Below, one piece after another: positions 1 through 7,240 of a stretch of DNA of 19,928 nucleotides. Below the pieces are notes generated by a model. It was not told the DNA's origin. It saw only the letters and a program-made list of their open reading frames with translations, and did not search any database. Position numbers and translations under genes: made by a program. Origin of the DNA: CAZWMK01 sp964635065 (GTDB lineage: Bacteria > Pseudomonadota > Alphaproteobacteria > Sphingomonadales > Sphingomonadaceae); NCBI GenBank assembly GCA_964635065.1, contig CAZWMK010000034.1, positions 1-19,928 of the forward strand. The letters run 5' to 3'. How positions within the stretch are numbered: position 1 is the first letter of the stretch; every line of letters begins with the position of its first letter.

Positions 1-770
1 TGGGCGGGCTGAAGCCGATTGTCGAATTCATGACTTTCAACTTCGCCATGCAGGCGATCGATCATATCGTCAATTCGGCGGCCAAGACCAATTACATGTC
101 GGGCGGACAAATGCGCTGCCCTGTCGTGTTCCGCGGTCCGAACGGTGCGGCAAGCCGTGTGGCGGCACAGCACAGCCAGAATTATGCGCCATGGTATGCC
201 AGTGTGCCGGGGCTGATCGTGATCGCGCCCTATAGCGCGGCCGATGCGAAAGGGCTGCTGAAATCCGCTATCCGTTCCCCCGATCCGGTTGTCTTCCTCG
301 AAAATGAACTCCTCTATGGGCAAAGCTTCGAGGTGCCTGATGCCGGTGATCATCTTGTTCCGATCGGAAAGGCGCATATCGTGCGCCCGGGCCGCGATGT
401 GACCATCGTCAGCTATTCCATCGGCGTTGGCATCGCGCTTGATGCGGCCCGCCAACTTGCGCAAGGCGGCATTGACGCCGAAGTGATCGACCTGCGTACA
501 TTGCGTCCGCTCGACAAGACGACTGTCCTTGAAAGCCTGGCGCGCACCAATCGCATGGTTGTGGTTGAAGAAGGTTGGCCATGCTGTTCGATTGCCAGTG
601 AAATCATGGCAATATGCATGGAAGATGGCTTTGACGACCTTGATGCGCCCGTCATGCGCGTGACCAGTGCCGATGTGCCCTTGCCTTATGCTGCAAACCT
701 TGAAAAGGCAGCACTGGTGAAAACTGAAAACGTCATCGCCGCCGTGCGTCGTGTCTGTTATGCCGCCTGA
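1..770 (+). CDS. pdhB: Pyruvate dehydrogenase E1 component, beta subunit (3' part)
   Basis: This is the C-terminal part of the E1 beta subunit, which with E1 alpha decarboxylates pyruvate on thiamine diphosphate and passes the acetyl group to lipoyl-E2. The reading frame is already open at position 3 (GGLKPIVEF precedes the first visible Met at 30), so the gene starts outside the window. The visible part has the transketolase pyrimidine-binding region (MSGGQMRCPVVFRGPNGAA, AQHSQNYAPWYASVPGL) and then the transketolase C-terminal domain (DVTIVSYSIGVGIALDAA, EVIDLRTLRPLD, VVVEEGWP). The end PLPYAANLEKAAL is typical of PdhB. In many alphaproteobacteria PdhB carries an N-terminal lipoyl domain; whether this one does cannot be seen. 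The 37-base gap to the next gene suggests one operon. Confidence in the family is high. Confidence 0.95.
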   Translation, partial: GGLKPIVEFMTFNFAMQAIDHIVNSAAKTNYMSGGQMRCPVVFRGPNGAASRVAAQHSQNYAPWYASVPGLIVIAPYSAADAKGLLKSAIRSPDPVVFLENELLYGQSFEVPDAGDHLVPIGKAHIVRPGRDVTIVSYSIGVGIALDAARQLAQGGIDAEVIDLRTLRPLDKTTVLESLARTNRMVVVEEGWPCCSIASEIMAICMEDGFDDLDAPVMRVTSADVPLPYAANLEKAALVKTENVIAAVRRVCYAA

Positions 771-807
771 ACATTATAAACCGAATTTATTCATGAGGTT
801 TTAGATC

Positions 808-1050
808 ATGACCTTTGAACTGAAGCTTCCGCCTCTTGCCATTGAAATGGAAGAAGGCGTGATCGCCAAGTGGCTGGTAAAGCCGGGCGACAGGGTCAAG
901 CATGGCGACGTGATCGCCGAAGTCGAAACGGACAAGACGACGCTGGAGTTCGAAGCCCCGGAAGAAGGCACCATTGTCGAACTTCTCGTTCCCGCCGGCC
1001 TCAAGCTGATCAAGGTTGGTACGGTCATTGCCATCATGAAACGTGATTGA
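808..1050 (+). CDS. Free-standing lipoyl-domain protein (80 aa)
   Basis: The whole protein is a single biotinyl/lipoyl-attachment domain with the canonical ETDK turn; K43 is the predicted lipoylated lysine. By hand count it matches the lipoyl domain of the downstream E2 at 43 of the first 76 positions without gaps, including EG-IAKWLVK-GDRV and VGTVIA, so it is probably an extra swinging-arm domain of the pyruvate dehydrogenase complex. It has its own ribosome-binding site (GAGG at 795-798), a stop directly after the fold, and a 61-base gap before pdhC. It is therefore a real separate gene and not a linker fragment. It lacks an E2 peripheral-subunit-binding or catalytic domain. Alternatives are a detached N-terminal lipoyl domain of E1 beta or a second E2 lipoyl domain that split off. 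Its role as an acyl carrier is inference. Confidence 0.85.
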   Translation: MTFELKLPPLAIEMEEGVIAKWLVKPGDRVKHGDVIAEVETDKTTLEFEAPEEGTIVELLVPAGLKLIKVGTVIAIMKRD

Positions 1051-1111
1051 GGCTGACTGACGCCCGCAGCCAAGCCATCCGACGTGCGCCATCGCTGTAG
1101 AAGGATGTGTA

Positions 1112-2362
1112 ATGCCGATCGATCTCAAGATGCCCGCCTTGTCGCCGACCATGACGGAAGGGGCCATTGCCAAATGGCTGGTCAAGGTTGGGGATCGTGT
1201 GCAACCCGGCGACCTGATTGCCGAGATCGAAACCGACAAGGCGGCGATGGAGTTCGAAGCCGTCGATGAAGGGGTCGTCAGCGACATCATCGTGCCATCC
1301 GGCAGCAATGGCGTTCAGGTTGGTACAGTGATTGCGCGCCTGAGCCTGGAAGGCGAGATGGCAGGCGAATCTGTGTCCTCGGCAGCACCAACGGCCCCCA
1401 AGGCTGTGCCTGTTCCTGTGGCGACGGTACCCGCATCCGATCCTGGCCCTACGCCCCCGGCAACTGCCGTGCGCACGCATGGCAGGGCAGGGCGGGTGAA
1501 GGCCAGCCCGTTGGCGCGGCGACTGGCCGAGGCCAAGGGGGTCGACCTTGCTGCGGTGGAAGGAAGCGGCCCAGGAGGACGCGTGGTCAAGGCTGATCTG
1601 GTATCTTATCGTCAGGTTGACACCGCGCGGCCGGCTGAGGCCACACAGTCCGTCGCTCCGGTGCCGGGCGCTACGCCTTACGAGACGGCCCGGCTGAGCA
1701 GTATGCGCAAGACCATTGCCCGGCGTCTGACCGAGGCAAAGCAGACAATTCCGCATATCTATCTCACTGTCGATATCCGGCTCGACAGGTTGCTGTCCAT
1801 GCGGACTGAATTGAATGCTGCGCTTGCCGCGCGCAATGTCAAACTGTCGGTCAACGATCTTCTGATCAAGGCGCTGGCCCAGGCGCTGATGGACGTGCCA
1901 AGCTGCAACGTCAGTTTCCAGGGCGACGTTTTACACCATTACAGCCGGGCCGACATCTCGGTTGCGGTCAGCATTCCCGGCGGGCTGATCACGCCAATCA
2001 TCGTGGCGGCGAATGAAAAGCCGGTGTCGGTGATTGCACAGGACATGGCGGCGCTTGCAGCACGTGCGCGCGAGGGCAAATTGTTGCCGCATGAATATCA
2101 GGGCGGCACCGCATCGCTGTCGAACATGGGTATGCTGGGCATCAAACAGTTCGATGCCGTCATCAACCCGCCGCAAGCGATGATCATGGCGATTGGCGCA
2201 GGCGAACAGCGGCCTGCCGTTATCGACGGCAAGCTCGATGTGGCAACAATCATGAGTGCGACAGGCAGTTTCGACCATCGCGCCATCGACGGGGCCGACG
2301 GTGCAGCGCTGATGACGCGCTTCAAGGAATTGATCGAAGCACCGCTGGCCCTGTTGGCCTGA
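1112..2362 (+). CDS. pdhC: Dihydrolipoamide acetyltransferase, E2 of pyruvate dehydrogenase
   Basis: E2 transfers acetyl groups from its lipoyl arm to CoA and forms the core of the complex. Domains in order: lipoyl domain at about 1-78 with K43 in ETDK; an Ala/Pro/Val-rich linker at about 80-125; a peripheral-subunit-binding domain at about 128-166 (ASPLARRLAEAKGVDL, GSGPGGRVVKADL); a second linker; and the catalytic domain at about 190-416. The active-site motif SFDHRAIDGADGA places H389 and D393. At 416 aa with a single lipoyl domain it is normal for the class. The start at 1112 is supported by AAGGA at 1101-1105. The expected lpd (E3) gene does not follow; a convergent carbonic anhydrase lies there instead, so E3 must be encoded elsewhere. 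Confidence 0.97.
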   Translation: MPIDLKMPALSPTMTEGAIAKWLVKVGDRVQPGDLIAEIETDKAAMEFEAVDEGVVSDIIVPSGSNGVQVGTVIARLSLEGEMAGESVSSAAPTAPKAVPVPVATVPASDPGPTPPATAVRTHGRAGRVKASPLARRLAEAKGVDLAAVEGSGPGGRVVKADLVSYRQVDTARPAEATQSVAPVPGATPYETARLSSMRKTIARRLTEAKQTIPHIYLTVDIRLDRLLSMRTELNAALAARNVKLSVNDLLIKALAQALMDVPSCNVSFQGDVLHHYSRADISVAVSIPGGLITPIIVAANEKPVSVIAQDMAALAARAREGKLLPHEYQGGTASLSNMGMLGIKQFDAVINPPQAMIMAIGAGEQRPAVIDGKLDVATIMSATGSFDHRAIDGADGAALMTRFKELIEAPLALLA

Positions 2363-2369
2363 CGAGGCA

Positions 2370-2397
2370 GCGGCCTGACAGCGGACTGCCAGGCCGC
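2370..2397. terminator. Hairpin between convergent pdhC and carbonic anhydrase genes
   Basis: The arms GCGGCCTGACAG and CTGCCAGGCCGC form a 12-pair stem with one A-C mismatch around a CGGA loop. It sits exactly in the 41-base gap between the two convergent stop codons. There is no T-run on either side, so it is at best an imperfect bidirectional intrinsic terminator or an mRNA 3' end stabiliser. Confidence 0.45.
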
Positions 2398-2403
2398 ATG
2401 ACG

Positions 2404-3045
2404 TCAGTTGACTGGCTCGAAAGCCGTTTCTTGTTCGTTGAGGAGATGCAGCACGCCATCGCTGATCGCAAAATAGGCGCCGCGCAGCTTGATCCTGCCC
2501 GCAGCCTCACGATCCGCAATGCAGGGAAAGGTGCGGAGATTGGCAAGGCTGACCTTGACCGATTCCAGTTCAAGCGCGCGTTCGACAGCGCGATCCGTGC
2601 GCCCGTCATGCGCCACCAGAATGCGGTCGCGGGCATCATCGAGCAGGTCGATCCAGTGGGCAATAAAACCACCGGCACCGGCAGGCGCACCATCGAAGGT
2701 GCGATTGAGGGCAGCCTTCACACCGCCGCAGCGACCATGACCCATGACAAGGATTTCCTCGACCTCGAGCTGCGTTACGGCAAACTCGAGTGCTGCCGAT
2801 ACGCCATGGCGGCCACCGCCCGTCTCGAAAGGAGGCACAAGATTGGCAACGTTGCGTACGACGAAAATCTCGCCCGGCCCGACATCGAAGATCTGAGACG
2901 GGTCAACTCGACTGTCAGAGCAGGCAATGACCATGGTCTTTGGGGACTGCCCCTCAAGCAGGGCATCATAGCGGGCGCGCTGTGCGTTGTAGGCGCCCGA
3001 GCGGAACCGGCGATAACCGGCAATCAGGGGATCGTTTTCAGCCAT
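2404..3045 (-). CDS. Beta-class carbonic anhydrase
   Basis: A zinc enzyme interconverting CO2 and bicarbonate. The family signature ACSDSRVDP gives zinc ligand C42 with the D44/R46 dyad, and VMGHGRCGGVKAAL gives the other ligands H103 and C106. RNVANLVPPFE and the GVSAALEFAV helix are also typical. Length 213 aa is normal, and there is no signal peptide, so it is cytoplasmic. It is transcribed towards pdhC and divergently from lipA. The gene may supply bicarbonate for carboxylases or handle CO2 from the adjacent pyruvate dehydrogenase; the latter is only suggested by position. The ribosome-binding site is weak. Confidence 0.95.
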   Translation of the reverse strand: MAENDPLIAGYRRFRSGAYNAQRARYDALLEGQSPKTMVIACSDSRVDPSQIFDVGPGEIFVVRNVANLVPPFETGGGRHGVSAALEFAVTQLEVEEILVMGHGRCGGVKAALNRTFDGAPAGAGGFIAHWIDLLDDARDRILVAHDGRTDRAVERALELESVKVSLANLRTFPCIADREAAGRIKLRGAYFAISDGVLHLLNEQETAFEPVN

Positions 3046-3121
3046 GCGCCGTGCCTAGCCGTTCGGGCAGGTGAACACAACATGCTTTGCCATTCCATCC
3101 CAGTCGGGATATTCAGACCCC

Positions 3122-4039
3122 ATGACTGACCAGACCCCAGCGATCCGCACCCGCAAGCCCGACTGGCTGCGCGTCAAGGCCCCCACCAGTGTCGGCTTTT
3201 CGGAAACGAGAAAACTGATGCGCGACCTCAAGCTCAACACTGTGTGCGAGGAAGCCGCGTGCCCGAACATCGGGGAATGCTGGCAGCAGAAACATGCAAC
3301 CGTCATGATTCTCGGTGACACCTGCACCCGGGCCTGCGCTTTTTGCAACGTCAAGACAGGCATGCCGCGCGCAGTCGACCCGATGGAACCGTCGCATGTC
3401 GCCGAAGTAGCTGCGACATTGGGGCTTGAACATATCGTCATCACCTCGGTCGACCGCGACGATCTCCCCGATGGTGGATCGTCGCAATTCGTCAAGGTCA
3501 TCGAAGCGGTGCGCGCACGGGCGCCCGGAACAACCATTGAAATCCTGACGCCGGACTTTCGTAACAAGGCGATGGATGCCGTGCGGCGCATCGTCGATGC
3601 CCGCCCGGATGTGTATAATCACAATCTCGAAACTGTTCCGCGGCTTTATCCTACGATCCGGCCCGGCGCGCGCTATTATCACTCGCTGCGTCTGCTTGAG
3701 ACGGTCAAGACGCTTGATCCGTCGATCTTCACCAAGTCGGGCCTCATGGTGGGCCTTGGCGAGGAACGACTGGAACTGCACCAGGTCATGGACGACATGC
3801 GTTCAGCCGACATCGATTTTCTGACGATCGGCCAATATCTCCAGCCTACGCCGCGGCACGCCAAGGTGGTCGAGTTCATCACGCCGGATACCTTCAAGGC
3901 CTATGGCACCATGGCCAAGGCCAAGGGCTTCCTGCTGGTATCGGCAACGCCGCTGACGCGATCGAGCTACCATGCGGGCGACGATTTCGCAAAACTGCGT
4001 GCAGCGCGTGACGAAAAGCTGGCGGCAACGCGCGCCTGA
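3122..4039 (+). CDS. lipA: Lipoyl synthase (radical SAM)
   Basis: LipA inserts two sulfur atoms into protein-bound octanoyl chains to make lipoyl groups. Three family marks are visible. The auxiliary 4Fe-4S cluster motif CEEAACPNIGEC gives C42, C47 and C53. The radical SAM motif CTRACAFC gives C68, C72 and C75. The C-terminal RSSY at about 280-283 supplies the serine ligand of the auxiliary cluster. I chose the Met at 3122 (305 aa) because the alphaproteobacterial core RKPDWLRVKAPTS follows soon after; an in-frame Met at 3071 would add 17 unconserved residues. A small perfect hairpin (ATCCC-AGTC-GGGAT, 3097-3110) lies just upstream of the chosen start. The clear substrates nearby are the E2 and solo lipoyl proteins. 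Six bases separate it from the next gene. Confidence 0.96.
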   Translation: MTDQTPAIRTRKPDWLRVKAPTSVGFSETRKLMRDLKLNTVCEEAACPNIGECWQQKHATVMILGDTCTRACAFCNVKTGMPRAVDPMEPSHVAEVAATLGLEHIVITSVDRDDLPDGGSSQFVKVIEAVRARAPGTTIEILTPDFRNKAMDAVRRIVDARPDVYNHNLETVPRLYPTIRPGARYYHSLRLLETVKTLDPSIFTKSGLMVGLGEERLELHQVMDDMRSADIDFLTIGQYLQPTPRHAKVVEFITPDTFKAYGTMAKAKGFLLVSATPLTRSSYHAGDDFAKLRAARDEKLAATRA

Positions 4040-4045
4040 TTCCGC

Positions 4046-4522
4046 ATGCCCAGTCACCGCGAAAGCCGAATCCTGCCGTATCGGGCCGAACAGATGTTCG
4101 ACCTGGTGGCCGATATCCGGGCCTATCCACAGTTTCTTCCATGGGTGGCCGGCATGCGGGTCCGCGCGCAGGAAGGGAATGTTGTGACTGCCGACATGAT
4201 CGTCGGCTTCCGGGCTTTGCGGGAAAGCTTCACAACGCGCGTCACGCTCGACCGGCCCCGTCAGATCCATATCGATTATGTGTCAGGCCCGCTGAAATAT
4301 CTGCGAAACGACTGGTTTTTCAGCGATGTCGAACAGGGCTGCGAAATTGATTTCACGGTCGATTTCGCTTTTCACAATCGCGTGTTTGAAAAACTGGCTG
4401 GCGCCTTCTTCCACGAAGCCTTCAGGCGGATGGTGGCCGCGTTCGAAAAACGCGCAGGAGTGATTTATGCCACGCCTTCGCTATCAGGCAGCAGCAGTTC
4501 CAGTGCGCAACGCACAGCCTGA
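4046..4522 (+). CDS. COQ10/RatA-family START-domain protein
   Basis: A 158-aa polyketide-cyclase/START-like protein. The characteristic start SRILPYRAEQMFDLVADI followed by YPQFLPWV, and the middle VSGPLKYLRNDWFF, identify the COQ10/RatA group. Members bind a hydrophobic ligand, probably ubiquinone, and support respiration; many databases label them RatA toxins after the E. coli homologue. The ubiquinone role is the more likely one in Alphaproteobacteria (inference). It follows lipA by 6 bases with no clear ribosome-binding site, so translation is probably coupled. The last 19 residues, including SLSGSSSSSAQRTA, are low complexity and overlap the 3' end of the opposite-strand cinA-type gene by 58 bases. 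Confidence 0.9.
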   Translation: MPSHRESRILPYRAEQMFDLVADIRAYPQFLPWVAGMRVRAQEGNVVTADMIVGFRALRESFTTRVTLDRPRQIHIDYVSGPLKYLRNDWFFSDVEQGCEIDFTVDFAFHNRVFEKLAGAFFHEAFRRMVAAFEKRAGVIYATPSLSGSSSSSAQRTA

Positions 4523-4977
4523 ATCCTGATTTCAGTACGCCCGAGATCGTCAAAGTTTTTCCTGTCGGCGACAACATGATCGGGCGATTCGCCCTTTTCG
4601 GCACGCGCAAAGACCACGGTGCCGACGGGCTTGCGGTCGCTGCCGCCTCCGGGTCCGGCGACCCCGGTGATGGCCACGGCAACATCGGCGTTGCTGTGTG
4701 CCAGGGCACCCTGTGCCATTGCCCAGGCCGTGGCGATTGAAACGGCACCAAAGGTTTCAATGACGTCGCTGTGTACACCCAGCATCGTCATTTTCGCTTC
4801 GTTGGAATATGTGACATAGCCGCATTCGAATACGTCGGATGCGCCGGGAATTTCGGTCAGAAGGCCGGCGACAAGGCCGCCAGTGCAGGATTCGGCAAGC
4901 GCGATCTTGCGGCTGCGCGCACGGTTTTCATCGATTACGCGCTGTGCCAGCGCACGCATGTCGTCTGTGAACAGCAT
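4465..4977 (-). CDS. pncC: CinA-family nicotinamide-nucleotide amidohydrolase
   Basis: A 170-aa stand-alone CinA C-terminal domain. In characterised relatives (PncC) it deamidates nicotinamide mononucleotide to nicotinate mononucleotide in NAD salvage. The motifs ALAESCTGGLVAGLLTEIPGAS, FECGYVTYSNEAK, AITGVAGPGGGSDRKPVGTV and the end helix RCALELLL fit the family across the full length. The N-terminal molybdopterin-binding-like domain of full CinA is absent, which is common. The open frame extends upstream to 5103, but the Met at 4977 is chosen because homology starts there and GGAGG lies upstream. That Shine-Dalgarno overlaps the 3' end of ispDF, whose stop is 7 bases away, so the two genes form an operon. 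Confidence 0.93.
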   Translation of the reverse strand: MLFTDDMRALAQRVIDENRARSRKIALAESCTGGLVAGLLTEIPGASDVFECGYVTYSNEAKMTMLGVHSDVIETFGAVSIATAWAMAQGALAHSNADVAVAITGVAGPGGGSDRKPVGTVVFARAEKGESPDHVVADRKNFDDLGRTEIRIQAVRCALELLLPDSEGVA

Positions 4978-4984
4978 GAAACTC

Positions 4985-6154
4985 TTACTCCTCCGGACTC
5001 GGCAGGCGCACTGTGGCCACAGCCTGCGCACCGATCCCTTCGCGCCGACCTGTAAAACCAAGACCCTCGGTCGTCGTTGCCTTGATACTGATCCGATCGA
5101 CATGCAGTTTCAATATCGCAGCGACCCGCGCGCGCATGGCATCCCGATGGGGGCCGATTTTCGGGGCTTCCGCGATGATGGTCAGGTCAACATGATCGAT
5201 AATGCCGCCGCGCGCCGCAACACGGTCGGCGGCATGGCGCAGAAACTGATCCGACGCCGCACCACGCCATGCCGGATCAGAGGGTGGGAAATGCTGTCCG
5301 ATATCGCCATCCGCGATCGCGCCCAAAATGGCATCGGTCAAGGCATGCAGGGCGACATCGGCGTCAGAATGGCCCTTGAGCCGCCTGTTGTGCGGAATTT
5401 TCAGGCCGCAAAGCCAGACATGATCGCCGTCTTCGAAGGCATGAACGTCAAATCCCATTCCGGTCCGTGACGTCATGGTAGCGGCGAGGAGGGATTCGGC
5501 GCGCATGAAATCCTCGTTGGTGGTCAGTTTGATATTGCCTTCGCTGCCCGGCACCAGTGCGACGGTCACACCCGCAGACCGGGCGATTTCAGCATCGTCG
5601 GTAGCGCCGGGGGCAGCCGCGCGATGGGCGGCAAGGATCGGTGCGAAATGAAACCCCTGGGGTGTCTGAACCCGCCACAAGCCATCGCGGTCGACTACAT
5701 CCGACATGACGCCATTGTACGACCGGCGCAGGCTGTCGACCACAGCCAGGGCAGGAACGACGGCCGGTGCCTCGTTCAACGCCTGGATGACATGGGCAAG
5801 CGTCGCCTGATTGATGAAGCAGCGCGCCGCATCATGGATCAGAACCTGACGACATCCACCCTTTGCGGCCAGTGCTTCCAGCCCGGCGCGCACCGATTCC
5901 TGCCGTGTCGTCCCACCTGTTATGGGCGGGGGCAGGCCTAGACCGGCGATCGCATCCTCATAAAGTGCACGGTCATCGACATGAATCACCACATGGATGG
6001 CGTCTGGCGCAACGACGGGCAAAAAAGCCCTCACAGTGCGCCGCAACACCGGCATGCCCCTCAACAGGCGATAAGTTTTGGGAACGTCGCCCCCCGCGCG
6101 CAGGCCACGGCCGGCAGCGACGATCAACACGGCAAGGCCCGGCGTCGGTATCAT
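4985..6154 (-). CDS. ispDF: Bifunctional IspD/IspF of the MEP isoprenoid pathway
   Basis: This 389-aa fusion carries two non-consecutive MEP-pathway steps. Residues about 6-225 are 2-C-methyl-D-erythritol 4-phosphate cytidylyltransferase: nucleotide loop VLIVAAGRGLRAGGDVPKTY, then GGTTRQESVRAGL, LIHDAARC and RVQTPQGF. Residues about 231-389 are 2-C-methyl-D-erythritol 2,4-cyclodiphosphate synthase: GMGFDVHAF and GHSDADVALHALTDAILGA, giving zinc ligands D236, H238 and H270, and EGLGFTGRREGIGAQA at the end. The open frame runs up to 6346, but the Met at 6154 starts the IspD fold, and the longer start would overlap the divergent dusB. The fusion is known from Alphaproteobacteria and Campylobacterota. 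IspE is not nearby. Confidence 0.96.
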   Translation of the reverse strand: MIPTPGLAVLIVAAGRGLRAGGDVPKTYRLLRGMPVLRRTVRAFLPVVAPDAIHVVIHVDDRALYEDAIAGLGLPPPITGGTTRQESVRAGLEALAAKGGCRQVLIHDAARCFINQATLAHVIQALNEAPAVVPALAVVDSLRRSYNGVMSDVVDRDGLWRVQTPQGFHFAPILAAHRAAAPGATDDAEIARSAGVTVALVPGSEGNIKLTTNEDFMRAESLLAATMTSRTGMGFDVHAFEDGDHVWLCGLKIPHNRRLKGHSDADVALHALTDAILGAIADGDIGQHFPPSDPAWRGAASDQFLRHAADRVAARGGIIDHVDLTIIAEAPKIGPHRDAMRARVAAILKLHVDRISIKATTTEGLGFTGRREGIGAQAVATVRLPSPEE

Positions 6155-6239
6155 GGGCTTGCCCCTTAGCGGCTTCTGCCCTTGCCGAACAGTCTGAAAG
6201 AGATTAAGGCTGTGCCTGTTTTTTAAGCAGATATGTGAC

Positions 6240-7238
6240 ATGCCCCGTCTAGCACCGATTGCGATTGGTCCCGTACGCATCGAAACTCCCGTCATCCTTG
6301 CGCCGATGACGGGGGTTAGCGACCTGCCGTTTCGCAAACTGGTCAAGCGTTATGGCGCTGGCCTGACCGTGACGGAAATGATCGCCAGCCAGGCGATGGT
6401 GCGCGAAACGCGGCAGTCGATCCAGAAATGCGCCTGGGCACCCGAAGAAGAACCGGTGTCAATGCAGCTTGCGGGCTGCGAACCGGCGATCATGGCCGAA
6501 GCTGCCAAGCTGAACGCCGATCGCGGTGCGGCGATCATCGACATCAACATGGGCTGTCCGGTCAAGAAAGTGGTGAATGGCCACGCCGGCTCGTCGCTGA
6601 TGCGCGACCTGCCGCTGGCGGCCCGGCTGATCGCGGCCACGGTCAAGGCGGTCAATCTGCCTGTCACACTGAAAATGCGCATGGGCTGGGATCATGCCAG
6701 CCTGAATGCGCCCGAACTGGCGCGCATTGCCGAAGACCTTGGCGTCCAGATGATTACCGTGCATGGCCGTACCCGCTGCCAGATGTACAAGGGCAATGCC
6801 GATTGGGCTTTTGTGCGTTCGGTGAAGAATGCCGTGAAACTGCCCGTTGTCGTCAATGGCGATATCTGTTCCATTGAGGATGTCGAACAGGCCCTCGATC
6901 AGTCGGGGGCAGATGCGGTGATGATTGGTCGCGGCGCCTATGGCAAGCCTTGGCTTCTGGGACAGGTCATGCACTGGCTGGAGACCGGCGAGCGTTTGCC
7001 AGACCCTACGATTGATGAACAATATGCCCTGATCTCAGAGCATTATGACATGATGCTCGATCATTACGACAGCTACACGGCTGTCAATCTGTCGCGCAAG
7101 CATATTGGCTGGTATACCAAGGGTTTGCATGGTTCGGCAGACTTCCGCAATGCCGTCAATCAGGAAGGCGACCCGCTTGTGGTCAAGGCGATGCTGCGGA
7201 ACTTTTATCAGCCCTGGCTCTCGCGCGCTGCGGCCTGA
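6240..7238 (+). CDS. dusB: tRNA-dihydrouridine synthase (DusB/NifR3)
   Basis: This FMN enzyme reduces specific uridines in tRNA to dihydrouridine. The TIM-barrel start PVILAPMTGVSDLPFRKL, the catalytic block INMGCPVKKVVNGHAGSSLM with C106 as the general acid, MRMGWD, TVHGRTRCQMYKG and VNGDI--IEDVEQAL--SGADAVMIGRGAYGKPWL all match DusB. Its 332-aa length is normal. The Shine-Dalgarno is weak, but the fold starts right after this Met. It heads the classical nifR3-ntrB-ntrC operon arrangement of Alphaproteobacteria and ends 2 bases before ntrB. The 85-base divergent region to ispDF must hold both promoters, though I could not assign convincing boxes. Confidence 0.96.
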   Translation: MPRLAPIAIGPVRIETPVILAPMTGVSDLPFRKLVKRYGAGLTVTEMIASQAMVRETRQSIQKCAWAPEEEPVSMQLAGCEPAIMAEAAKLNADRGAAIIDINMGCPVKKVVNGHAGSSLMRDLPLAARLIAATVKAVNLPVTLKMRMGWDHASLNAPELARIAEDLGVQMITVHGRTRCQMYKGNADWAFVRSVKNAVKLPVVVNGDICSIEDVEQALDQSGADAVMIGRGAYGKPWLLGQVMHWLETGERLPDPTIDEQYALISEHYDMMLDHYDSYTAVNLSRKHIGWYTKGLHGSADFRNAVNQEGDPLVVKAMLRNFYQPWLSRAAA

Positions 7239-7240
7239 CA

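Noticed and set aside
4046..4522. RatA toxin of a toxin-antitoxin system
   Set aside because: No RatB-type partner or other antitoxin gene is adjacent, and the protein fits the COQ10 ubiquinone-binding group, so a toxin-antitoxin call is not supported.
5863..6207. Long plus-strand open frames opposite ispDF, ntrC, ntrY and other genes
   Set aside because: They are antisense shadows of well-supported genes, have Arg/Ala/His-rich composition typical of such frames, and show no recognisable domain.
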